In this document: positions 17,541-27,457 of the stretch, piece after piece
Position numbering within the stretch: the stretch's first letter is position 1
Layout of the letters: every line of letters begins with the position of its first letter
Source: Gemmatimonadota bacterium
GTDB lineage: Bacteria; Gemmatimonadota; Gemmatimonadetes; Gemmatimonadales; GWC2-71-9
Assembly: GCA_003221045.1 (NCBI GenBank)
Contig: QHUC01000005.1
Coordinates: forward strand, 1 to 34,133
Direction: 5' to 3'
Length of the DNA: 34,133 nt
Position numbers and translations under genes: made by a program
The notes under the pieces: model-generated
Database searches by the model: none
What the model saw: only the letters and a program-made list of their open reading frames with translations
Told to the model about the DNA's origin: nothing

Positions 17541-18835
17541 TCAGAGTTTCTGCGCGAGCTTCGAGTGCCGCACGCCGTAGAGAAAGTATAGAAACATTCC
17601 CGCAATGAACCAGATGATCAGCCGTCGCCACGTGGTCCACGGCAGCGAGACCATGAGGTACGCGGCTGACAGGGCACCGAGTGGCGCCACGACAAAGACC
17701 GCCGGTGTCTTGAAGGCCCGCGGCAGGTTGGGCTCGCGCACCCGCAACACCATCACCCCGATCGACACGATTACGAACGCGAGCAGTGTACCGATCGAGA
17801 CCAGGTTCCCTGCTTCGCGGACGGTCAGCAGGGATGCCACGATGGCGACGACGATTCCTGTGACAATCGAAGTGATGTACGGGGTCTGGAACCTAGGGTG
17901 GACCTTGTTGACGAACTGCGGCAGCAGCCCGTCGCGCGCCATGGAGTAAAACACCCGGGATTGACCGAGCAACATCACGAGAATCACCGATGAGAGGCCC
18001 GCGATGGCGCCGAGCTTGATGAGAGACGCCATCCAGCCGAGGCCCGCGCGATCCGCCGCCACGGCGATCGGGTCGGGGACGTTCAAGTCCTTGTAGCTCA
18101 TGACGCCGGTCGCGATGCCCGATACGAGGATGTAGAGCACCGTGCAAATCAGCAGCGAGCCGATGATACCGATCGGCATGTCGCGTTGGGGGTTCTTCGC
18201 TTCTTGTGCGGCCGTGCTCACGGCATCGAACCCGATATACGCAAAGAACACCAGCCCAGCGCCCGCCATGACTCCGGTCCAGCCAAAGGAACCCCGATCA
18301 CCCGTGTTCGCGGGAATGAAGGGATGCCAATTGGCGGGGTTCACCGCGCGTGCCGCCGCCACGATGAAGAGGAGGACCACAGCCACCTTGATGAACACGA
18401 TGACGTTATTCACGTTCGCTGACTCTTTGATCCCGATCACGAGCAGCGTAGTCACGACCACCCGATCGCCACCGTAACCGCCCCGAGTGCGTACTCGAGG
18501 ACCAGGTCCCATCCGATGATCCAGGCGAAGAGCTCGCCCAGCGTGGCATAGCCGTACGTGTAGGCGCTCCCGGCCATCGGGACAAGCGAGGCGAACTCGG
18601 AGTAGCACAGCGCCGCGAAGATGGACGCGACGCCGGCGAGCACGAACGACAGCACCACGGCCGGACCGGAGTTCTGCGCTGCCACCGTTCCAGTCAGCAC
18701 GAAGATCCCGGTGCCGATGATCGCGCCGATGCCGAGCATCGTCAGGTTCAGCGCGCCGAGGGCGCGCTTCAAGCTGTGATCCGTGAGCGCCTCGGTCTGG
18801 AGATCGGTGACGCTCTTCCGTCGCAGCAGATTCAT
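17541..18835 (-). pseudogene. Second APC-family amino acid permease, internally deleted and frameshifted
   Basis: N-terminal part MNLLRRKSVTDLQTEALTDHSLKRALG...VLEYALGAVTVAIGWS* stops at 18452; remainder VVVTTLLVIGIKESANVNNVI...HSKLAQKL continues in another frame. About 60 aa present in the neighbouring paralog are missing. Confidence 0.85.
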
Positions 18836-18922
18836 GCGGCCCTCGACTCTGGTTCGAGAGACTGGCGAAGAGACGGCAGGACGGCGGCTAGAGTAAGGTC
18901 CGGCTGGCGGGCCTGTCAAGCT

Positions 18923-20705
<1,783 letters not shown>

Positions 20706-20709
<4 letters not shown>

Positions 20710-21842
20710 GGGAGCGTCTCGAGGCTGATCAAATCCAGCACGGGGTTGCCGAGGAATCGCGTGCGGCCGATCCGCACGCGAGCGGTCACCTGGACGGTGG
20801 CGAGGGGCGTGATGCTCTCGAGCTGCGGTCGCTTCGCCTCGGGCACCACCACATAGACGAAGCCGCGCTCGGGTAACGGTCCCCGCGCGAGCAGGTAGGT
20901 GGCGCCGCTCGGCATCTCGGGGCGCAGCTCGTCGGCCTTTTGTAGCGAGATGAATTGCAGTGTCCACCGGAGCACCTGCCCGGCGTACCGTTGTGGGTCG
21001 GCGCGCAGCTCGGCGGCGGTGACGCCGACGAGCACGCCGGGCGGCGCGATCTGGAGGTCGCCGCTCCTCACCCATCCCTCGAGCTCGACCCGCGTCCACT
21101 CGCCCGATTTGCCCAGGACGCGGAGCGGCGCAGATGGCGCGAGCGTGCCCGCGGGCTGGCCCTCCGGGGCGCGGTACAGCACGGTGCGGCGCGCGGATTC
21201 GACGCGCGTGGGATCAACCGGTGCGGTCGTGGTGAGGCCGGTATCCGGGGAGCCAGCGCCGGGGGAGGTCGTATGGCCCCCCGCAACGGAGCCACCGGGG
21301 CGCGTCAGCGGCGCAGGCGTGCTGGTCGCGGGGGGGGGCGGGGGGGGCGGGGCCTCGACCTCGGCGCTGTCCGAGTCGGACGCCGCAGTGCGCGACCCCG
21401 CCACCTGCGCGACTGGCTCGAGATCGTTCCGGTCCGCCCAGCCCGAGCGCATCACATGCACCCACCGGCCCGAGCTGCCCTCGGCCACGCGGCTCAACAG
21501 GAATCCTTCGGGCAGCTTCGCATTGAGGGCGCCGGCCGGCGCGGACCGGAGGTTTTCCTCCGGTGCCCGGGTCACCGCGAGATCGAAGCCCGCACGCGGC
21601 GTGGGACCCACCGAGGTCGCGAAGATCCAGCCTTCGAGGATCAGGCCCTGCCAGTTGCCCTGCGCATCGCCGGCCATGAGCACCGCCCCGCGCGCGAGGC
21701 GCGCCAGGCGTTTGCCGTTGGCCTCCTGGTAGAACCAGGCGCCGTCGGTGGTGACTCGATAGCGCGCTTGCGAGGCGAGCGGCGGGGGCGTCACGAGCCA
21801 CAGCACAACTGGAAGGGCGCGGAAGGCCCGGCTAGATTGCAT
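20706..21842 (-). CDS. Exported SH3-like domain protein with poly-proline linker
   Basis: Signal peptide MQSSRAFRALPVVLWLVTPPPLASQ; two SH3-like segments (GAWFYQEANGKRLARLARGAVLMAGDAQGNWQGLILEGWI; TVLYRAPEGQPAGTLAPSAPLRVLGKSGEWTRVELEGWVRSGDL); EAPPPPPPPATSTPAP linker. Confidence 0.75.
21330..21352 (+). repeat. Intragenic poly-G tracts (G9-C-G8-C-G4 on + strand; poly-C on coding strand)
   Basis: Read directly; encodes the poly-proline linker. Confidence 0.9.
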
Positions 21843-21852
21843 CCCCTTCAAT

Positions 21853-23439
21853 ATGGCAAAGAGGCATGGGCCGCGCACCCCGGTCGTCCTGATCGTGCTC
21901 GACGGCTGGGGCTTCCGTCCCGGCCGCGAGGGCAACGCCATCGAGCTCGGGCGGACGCCCACCTGGCATCGCCTCTGGGCCCACGCGCCACGCACGCTGC
22001 TCAACGCATCCGGCCTAGAGGTCGGCCTCCCCGAGGGACAGATCGGTAACAGCGAAGTCGGCCACCTGAACCTGGGCGCGGGCCGCGGGGTGCCGCAGGA
22101 CATGGTGCGCATTTCCCAATCGATCGAGTCGGGCGAGTTCTTCCGCCTGCCCCCCCTCGTGGAGCTCTGCGAGACGGTGAAGCGACGGCACGGCACGCTG
22201 CACTTGATGGGACTGATCGGGACCGGCGGCGTGCACGCCCTCGACCAGCACCTCGTCGCCGCCGTGATGCTCGGCCACCGATACGAGCTGCCGGTCGCGA
22301 TTCATGCGTGGCTCGACGGTCGCGACACGCCGCCGCAATCCGGTCTCGCCTTCATGCAGGAGCTGGTCGAGGGGCTCGGGATTCGGGGCTCGGGGCTCGG
22401 AGGTGGCGGGGTCCGAACCCCGAGTCCCGAGCCCCGAGCCCCGGTCATCTCCACCGTCGTGGGCCGCTACTACGCCATGGACCGCGACAAACGCTGGGAG
22501 CGCACGAAGATCGCCTACGACGCGATGGTGCACGGCGTGGGTGAGCCCGCGCCCGACCCGGTAAACGCGATCCGGCGCGCCTACGAGGCCGGGGAGACCG
22601 ACGAGTTCGTGAAGCCCCGCGTGGTCACCGGAACGCCGCGCATCCGCTCGGGCGACGGAGTGTTCTGCTTCAATTTTCGCGCGGACCGCATGCGCCAGAT
22701 CGTGCGGGCACTCGCGGTCGAAGGATTCGACGCCTTCGACACCGGCACGCGGCCATCGATCGACCTGGTGACCATGACCCAGTACGACGAAACGTTCGCG
22801 TTTCCCATGGCCTTCGGGCCGATGGTGCTCTCGCAGATCGTGGCCCAGGTGCTTTCCGAACGGGGCAAGACGATGTTCCGGACGGCCGAAACGGAGAAGT
22901 ACGCCCACGTCACCTACTTCTTCAACGGCGGCCGCGAGACTCCGTTCCCGGGCGAGGAGCGCCTGTTGGTGCCGTCGCAAAAGGTCGCCACGTACGACTT
23001 GATGCCGGAGATGAGCGCGCCGGCGGTGACAGACGTATTGTGCAAGGCCATCGAAGCCGGGCATCACGATTTCATCCTGTGCAACTACGCGAACGGGGAC
23101 ATGGTCGGGCACTCGGGGGTACTAAGCGCGGCCGTGAAGGCCGTGGAGGCGGTGGACCAATGCCTCGACCGCGTGCTGCGGAGCGCCGAACAACGCGACG
23201 CCACGCTGCTCGTGACGGCGGACCATGGCAACTGCGAGCTGATGATCGACCCGACGACGGATGGGCCGCACACGGCACATACCACGAATCCGGTGCCGTT
23301 TGTGATCGTCGGAGACCGAGCACGCGGGCCGCTGCGCCACGGCGGGGCGCTGCGCGACGTCGGCCCCACCGTGCTTCGGATGCTCGACATCGAACCGCCC
23401 CCGGAGATGACGGGACGCGACTTGAGGGAGACGGACTAA
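21853..23439 (+). CDS. gpmI: 2,3-bisphosphoglycerate-independent phosphoglycerate mutase
   Basis: VVLIVLDGWGFR, GNSEVGHLNLGAGR, GRYYAMDRDKRWERTKIAYDAMVHG, TADHGNCE. Contains a repeat-encoded extra segment near aa 174-196. Confidence 0.96.
   Translation: MAKRHGPRTPVVLIVLDGWGFRPGREGNAIELGRTPTWHRLWAHAPRTLLNASGLEVGLPEGQIGNSEVGHLNLGAGRGVPQDMVRISQSIESGEFFRLPPLVELCETVKRRHGTLHLMGLIGTGGVHALDQHLVAAVMLGHRYELPVAIHAWLDGRDTPPQSGLAFMQELVEGLGIRGSGLGGGGVRTPSPEPRAPVISTVVGRYYAMDRDKRWERTKIAYDAMVHGVGEPAPDPVNAIRRAYEAGETDEFVKPRVVTGTPRIRSGDGVFCFNFRADRMRQIVRALAVEGFDAFDTGTRPSIDLVTMTQYDETFAFPMAFGPMVLSQIVAQVLSERGKTMFRTAETEKYAHVTYFFNGGRETPFPGEERLLVPSQKVATYDLMPEMSAPAVTDVLCKAIEAGHHDFILCNYANGDMVGHSGVLSAAVKAVEAVDQCLDRVLRSAEQRDATLLVTADHGNCELMIDPTTDGPHTAHTTNPVPFVIVGDRARGPLRHGGALRDVGPTVLRMLDIEPPPEMTGRDLRETD
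22371..22442 (+). repeat. Inverted heptad-repeat hairpin element inside gpmI
   Basis: Left arm GGGGCTC GGGATTC GGGGCTC GGGGCTC GG; right arm CCCCGAG TCCCGAG CCCCGAG CCCC; perfect 16-bp inverted match 22385-22400 / 22427-22442; inner CGGGGT-CCGA-ACCCCG hairpin. Confidence 0.93.
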
Positions 23440-24179
23440 TGCCAGAGGCGACGGAACGACGGAACGTTGGAACGGGGATGCGGCGGAGAGCAACGGTGCT
23501 CGGGATTGCACTACTTTCCGTCATTCCGTCGTTCCGTCGCCTTTCAGCTCAAGTGGGCCACGACCCCGGCCACTCACCCTACCGTGACATCCCGAAGGGT
23601 GCGGTGTGGGTGGCCACCTTCGGAGATTTGGGCGGCGGCCGGGGGAGCGTCGGCGTCGGTCCGTCCGACGGCATGACGGCCGGCCTCCGCTACGAGGTTC
23701 CTCTGGGCGCCATCGGGGCGTCCCTCGGCGTCGCGTATGCCCGGACCACGAGCTTCGTCATAGATGCGAGCACGACGACGGACTCCCTGTCGCGCAGGAG
23801 CGGTCCGTACGATGCCGGCGTGGTCCTCGTCGACGCCGGGCTCCAGCTTGCGCTCGCCGGGAGGAAGAGCTGGCGCGGACTGGCACCCTACATCGGGGGA
23901 GCGCTCGGCGTGGCGGTGGGACAGAGCATCGCCAAGGACTCGAGCGGCTACAAGTTTGGAACCAAGATCACTCTCGCGCCCAATGCGGGGTTCCGCTGGT
24001 ACCCGGCGCGGCGGCTGTCGCTGCGCGGCGACTTCCGCCTGGAGCTCTGGAAGCTCTCGTACCCCCTATCGTACAAGCAGCAGAATTTCCAGGGCAACCG
24101 CGTCCTCGACGTGAACGCGTCGCTGAGCGAGTGGACGGCACACCCGTGGGCGACGATCGGCATCGGATGGATTTTTTAG
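23439..24179 (+). CDS. Exported outer-membrane beta-barrel-like protein
   Basis: Signal peptide followed by glycine-rich amphipathic strands (LRYEVPLGAIGASLGVAYARTT..., APNAGFRWYPARRLSLRGDFRLELW...) ending in ...HPWATIGIGWIF; start overlaps gpmI stop (TAATG). Confidence 0.7.
   Translation: MPEATERRNVGTGMRRRATVLGIALLSVIPSFRRLSAQVGHDPGHSPYRDIPKGAVWVATFGDLGGGRGSVGVGPSDGMTAGLRYEVPLGAIGASLGVAYARTTSFVIDASTTTDSLSRRSGPYDAGVVLVDAGLQLALAGRKSWRGLAPYIGGALGVAVGQSIAKDSSGYKFGTKITLAPNAGFRWYPARRLSLRGDFRLELWKLSYPLSYKQQNFQGNRVLDVNASLSEWTAHPWATIGIGWIF
23446..23542 (+). repeat. Inverted 8-bp tandem-repeat element in the signal-peptide region of the beta-barrel gene
   Basis: CGACGGAA CGACGGAA CGTTGGAA (23449-23472) and TTCCGTCA TTCCGTCG TTCCGTCG (23516-23539); 19-bp perfect inverted match AGGCGACGGAACGACGGAA (23446-23464) / 23524-23542. 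Confidence 0.92.
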
Positions 24180-24871
24180 CGGAAGGATTCCGGCGCGCGC
24201 TCGCGCTGCTCTTCTCGGCCGATGCCGAGGTGACCGGCATCGCCCTCCTTACACTCAAGATCGGCCTGCTCGCCACACTCGTTGCCTGCGGGCTCGGCAT
24301 TCCCGTCGGCTTCATGCTCGCGACGAAAGCTTTTTGGGGTCGTCGGGCCGCGCTCACGGTGGTCAACACCGCCCTGGCCTTCCCCACCGTGGTAGTGGGC
24401 CTCCTCCTCTACGGCTTCTTGTCGCGTCGCGGCCCGCTCGGGGGTCTGGAGTGGCTGTACACATGGCAGGCCATCGTGGTCGGTGACGTGCTGCTCGCGT
24501 TTCCTATCGCCGCGGCGCTCGCGGCCGCGGCCGTGCAAGGCGTGGATCCCCGCATCCGTCGCACGGCCCAAACCCTCGGCGCGGGTCGCTGGCGCACGGC
24601 ATGGACCGTTGCGCGCGAGGCTCGCTTCGCGCTCGCCGCCGTCATCACCACCGCGTTCGGCCACGTCGTCGCCGAGATCGGCTCCGCCATGACCGTGGGC
24701 GGCAATATCCGCGGCCAGACCCGCACGCTCACGACCGCAGTCGCGCTGTATACGAGTCAGGGCGATTTCGGCCTCGCGCTCGCGCTGGGCCTCATCCTGC
24801 TGCTCCTGGCGTTGCTCGTGAACGTCGCGCTGCAGGTGCTCCAGGGCCGCGGAGGAGTCGGTCATGCTTGA
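24167..24871 (+). CDS. tupB: ABC transporter permease, tungstate (TupB)-like
   Basis: MDFLAEGFRRALALLFSADAEVTGIALLTLKIGLLATLVACGLGIPVGFMLATKAFWGRRAALTVVNTALAFPTVVVGLLLY...; EIGSAMTVGGNIRGQTRTLTTAVAL. Confidence 0.85.
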   Translation: MDFLAEGFRRALALLFSADAEVTGIALLTLKIGLLATLVACGLGIPVGFMLATKAFWGRRAALTVVNTALAFPTVVVGLLLYGFLSRRGPLGGLEWLYTWQAIVVGDVLLAFPIAAALAAAAVQGVDPRIRRTAQTLGAGRWRTAWTVAREARFALAAVITTAFGHVVAEIGSAMTVGGNIRGQTRTLTTAVALYTSQGDFGLALALGLILLLLALLVNVALQVLQGRGGVGHA

Positions 24872-25862
24872 GCTGGTGGGCGTCGTGCATCGCTACGAAA
24901 GTCGCATCGTGCTCGATATCGAGCGGTTCCAGGTTCCACCCGGCTCCGGCGTGGCGATCGTGGGCCCGAATGGATCGGGCAAGAGCACCTTGCTACGGCT
25001 GCTCGCTCTCCTCGAGCGGCCTACGCAGGGCGAGGTTCGGCTCGACGGCGCGGTGGTGACGGGGACGAGCGGCGCACGCCGCCGGGTGACGCTGGTCGAG
25101 CAACGGCCCGTGCTGTTCCGCGGAACGGTGCGCGAGAATCTCAGGTTCGGGTTAGAGGTGCGGGGGACCAAACGCACGGACGTGAACAGGGTCATCGACA
25201 ACGTGGCAGGAAGGCTCGGCATCACCTCGCTGCTCAATCGCCGGCGGCACGAGTTGTCGGACGGCGAGGTGCAGCGCGTCGCCGTGGCGCGGGCGCTCGC
25301 CGTCGAGCCCGACGTGCTGCTGCTCGACGAGCCGACGAGCTCCGCCGACCGCGCAGCCGCCCAGACGCTGTATCGCGCCCTGGCCGAAGAGCGCGCCCGG
25401 CGCCCGCTCGCCATCTGTCTCGCCTCCCACCAGCTGGAAGACGCATACCGCTGGGCCGACGATGTGCGAGCTCTTGCCGAGGGGAAGCTGGCTCCCGTCA
25501 CCCCCGAGAACCTGTTTCGGGTCGAGCTCCCGCCGGGCACGGGCGATGCGGGGCTGAAGCACGTGTGCGTCGGCTCGATCGAGGTGGCGGCGACCACCGA
25601 CAAGACCGGCCCGGCCATCCTCGCGGTGTCGCCCACGGACATCTTCGTCAGCCGCGAGCCGCTCGCGTCCTCCGCGCGCAACGTCTTCTCGGGACGCGTC
25701 ACCCGGCTGAGCCATCGGCGGCCCGGCGTGGTGCACGTCGCCGCCGACGTCGGGGTGGAGCTGGTCGCGGTGATCACCGAGGATGCGGTGCGGGATCTGG
25801 GACTCGTGCCGGGCGGCCCGGTGGTGTTCTCCTTCAAGGCCAGCGCGGTACGTGTGTTCTGA
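24864..25862 (+). CDS. tupC: ABC transporter ATP-binding protein, tungstate/molybdate-type (TupC-like) with TOBE-like C-terminus
   Basis: Walker A GPNGSGKST, signature LSDGEVQRVAVARAL, Walker B VLLLDEPTSSAD; C-terminal SARNVFSGRVTRL...GPVVFSFKASAVRVF. Confidence 0.87.
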   Translation: MLELVGVVHRYESRIVLDIERFQVPPGSGVAIVGPNGSGKSTLLRLLALLERPTQGEVRLDGAVVTGTSGARRRVTLVEQRPVLFRGTVRENLRFGLEVRGTKRTDVNRVIDNVAGRLGITSLLNRRRHELSDGEVQRVAVARALAVEPDVLLLDEPTSSADRAAAQTLYRALAEERARRPLAICLASHQLEDAYRWADDVRALAEGKLAPVTPENLFRVELPPGTGDAGLKHVCVGSIEVAATTDKTGPAILAVSPTDIFVSREPLASSARNVFSGRVTRLSHRRPGVVHVAADVGVELVAVITEDAVRDLGLVPGGPVVFSFKASAVRVF

Positions 25863-25864
25863 GA

Positions 25865-26284
25865 ATGCCGATCTGCTATCTTACACGCATCGTTGAGTTT
25901 AGCGCGACGCACCGGATTCGACGGGCCGACTGGACCGCAGAGCAGAACACGGCCGAGTTTGGCCGGGCGGCGACCGAGCACGGGCACCGCTATCAATGCC
26001 GGGTCACGGTCAAGGCGCCGCTGCGAGCCGAAGCGGGCGGCGTAATGAGTCTGCCGCTGCTCGATACCCTCCTCGACGAAGAGGTGGTACGGCGGTTCGA
26101 CGGCAAGAGCATCAACGCGGCGGCGCCCGAATTCGCCGACGGCCGGCGGCTCGCGACGGGCGAGGCCCTGACCGTGTATGTGTGGGAGCGGATCGCCCCG
26201 CGGCTGCCATCCGGTGTGCAGCTCCATGCCGTGCGGGTACAGGAGGGGCCACATTTGTACTCGGAGTATTTTGGTGGAGAATAA
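25865..26284 (+). CDS. 6-pyruvoyl-tetrahydropterin synthase / QueD-like protein with atypical active site
   Basis: EFSATHRIRRADW..., TEHGHRYQCRVTV, GVMSLPLLDTLLDEEVVRRFDGKSIN, VRVQEGPHLYSEYFGGE; zinc His residues and Glu kept, catalytic Cys and His positions changed. Confidence 0.8.
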   Translation: MPICYLTRIVEFSATHRIRRADWTAEQNTAEFGRAATEHGHRYQCRVTVKAPLRAEAGGVMSLPLLDTLLDEEVVRRFDGKSINAAAPEFADGRRLATGEALTVYVWERIAPRLPSGVQLHAVRVQEGPHLYSEYFGGE

Positions 26285-27047
26285 GCCAGTAGCCCCGGGC
26301 GCAAGCCCGGGGTCTCGTCGCGGCCGGATGCTCGCCGAGTCGGCCGCCGTGGAAGAAGTGCCGGTCTGGCTCGAGGTGAACGGCGAGCCCGCCGTGACAT
26401 GGATGTGCACGCCCGACCTGCTCGAGGAGCTGGCGACCGGTTGGCTGCACGGCGAAGGCTACATCGAGAGCCTCAATGACCTCGTGAAGTTGCGCCCCTG
26501 CGCCACCGACCTCGGGTTCTGGGCGGACATACGGCCGGAGCGCCTGGCCGCCGTGAAGGCAGAGAACCGCAAGCGGGTGTTGGCCTCCGGATGCGGGGCG
26601 GTCTCGACGTTCCTGGCCGATCCGCACGTCATCGCCCGAGCACCCTCGCGGGGCGAGCCCCCGGCGGCTGACCGGCTGCGGGTGCTGTTCAAAGAGCTGT
26701 TCGGCCGGGGCGAGCGCTACAACGAGACGGGCGGCATCCACGCGGCGGCGCTCACCGACAACGAGCGGTTGTTGTTCCACGCCGAGGACATCGGGCGACA
26801 CAACGCGGTGGACAAGGTGATCGGCGCGGCCGTCATCGCGCGCACGCCGATCGTGGGGCGTGGGCTGCTCGTCACGGGTCGGATATCGGCCGAGCTGGCG
26901 TACAAGGCCGCGCGGGCCGGCGTGGCGTATGTGGCGACCCCGAGCGTGCCGTCGACGCTCGCCTTGACGATCGGCCGCCGCTCGGGACTGGTCCTGGTCG
27001 GGCGCGCGGTGAGCGGCACGCCGCACATCCACCGGCCGGACGCGTGA
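26274..27047 (+). CDS. fdhD: Formate dehydrogenase accessory sulfurtransferase FdhD
   Basis: VEEVPVWLEVNGEPAVTWMCTPDLLEELATGWLHGEGYI, ERYNETGGIHAAAL, HAEDIGRHNAVDKVIGAA, TGRISAELAYKAARAGV. GTG start at 26274 (GGAG 7 nt upstream); alternative ATG at 26328. Confidence 0.93.
   Translation: MENKPVAPGASPGSRRGRMLAESAAVEEVPVWLEVNGEPAVTWMCTPDLLEELATGWLHGEGYIESLNDLVKLRPCATDLGFWADIRPERLAAVKAENRKRVLASGCGAVSTFLADPHVIARAPSRGEPPAADRLRVLFKELFGRGERYNETGGIHAAALTDNERLLFHAEDIGRHNAVDKVIGAAVIARTPIVGRGLLVTGRISAELAYKAARAGVAYVATPSVPSTLALTIGRRSGLVLVGRAVSGTPHIHRPDA
26291..26313 (+). repeat. Palindromic hairpin CCCCGGGC-GCAA-GCCCGGGG at 5' end of fdhD
   Basis: Perfect 8-bp stem 26293-26300 / 26305-26312 with GCAA tetraloop. 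Confidence 0.92.
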
Positions 27048-27457
27048 CGGCCGACGAGCTCCGCGGCATTCTCGGCGCGACGCGAACGATCGCGGTCGTC
27101 GGGCTGTCGCCCTCGCCCGAGCGACCCAGCCACGGTGTGGCAGCCTACCTCCAAGGTGCCGGCTATCGTATCGTGCCCGTGAACCCGCACCACGACACCA
27201 TCCTCGGTGAGCGGAGCTACCAGACGCTGACGGCGGCGGCGGTCGATCACCAGATCGACGTGGTCGATGTGTTTCGGCGCAGCCAGTTCGTGGGCCCGAT
27301 CGTGGACGAAGCGATCCGCCTGAAGCCCGCCCCCCGGCTGATCTGGCTGCAGATGGGCGTGGTGGACGAGACGGCCCGGCAGCGCTCGCAGGCGGCGGCA
27401 ATTCCGTTCGTGATGGACCGCTGCCTGATGGTGGAGCACCGGGCGCTCGGAGGGTGA
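27044..27457 (+). CDS. CoA-binding domain protein (YccU-like)
   Basis: TIAVVGLSPSPERPSHGVAAYLQGAGYRIVPVNPHHDTILGERSYQTL; VDVFRRSQFVGPIVDEAI. Confidence 0.9.
   Translation: MTADELRGILGATRTIAVVGLSPSPERPSHGVAAYLQGAGYRIVPVNPHHDTILGERSYQTLTAAAVDHQIDVVDVFRRSQFVGPIVDEAIRLKPAPRLIWLQMGVVDETARQRSQAAAIPFVMDRCLMVEHRALGG

Noticed and set aside
24893-26410. 505-aa minus strand ORF opposite tupC/PTPS
   Set aside because: Ser/Arg-rich antisense of clear ABC ATPase and PTPS genes.
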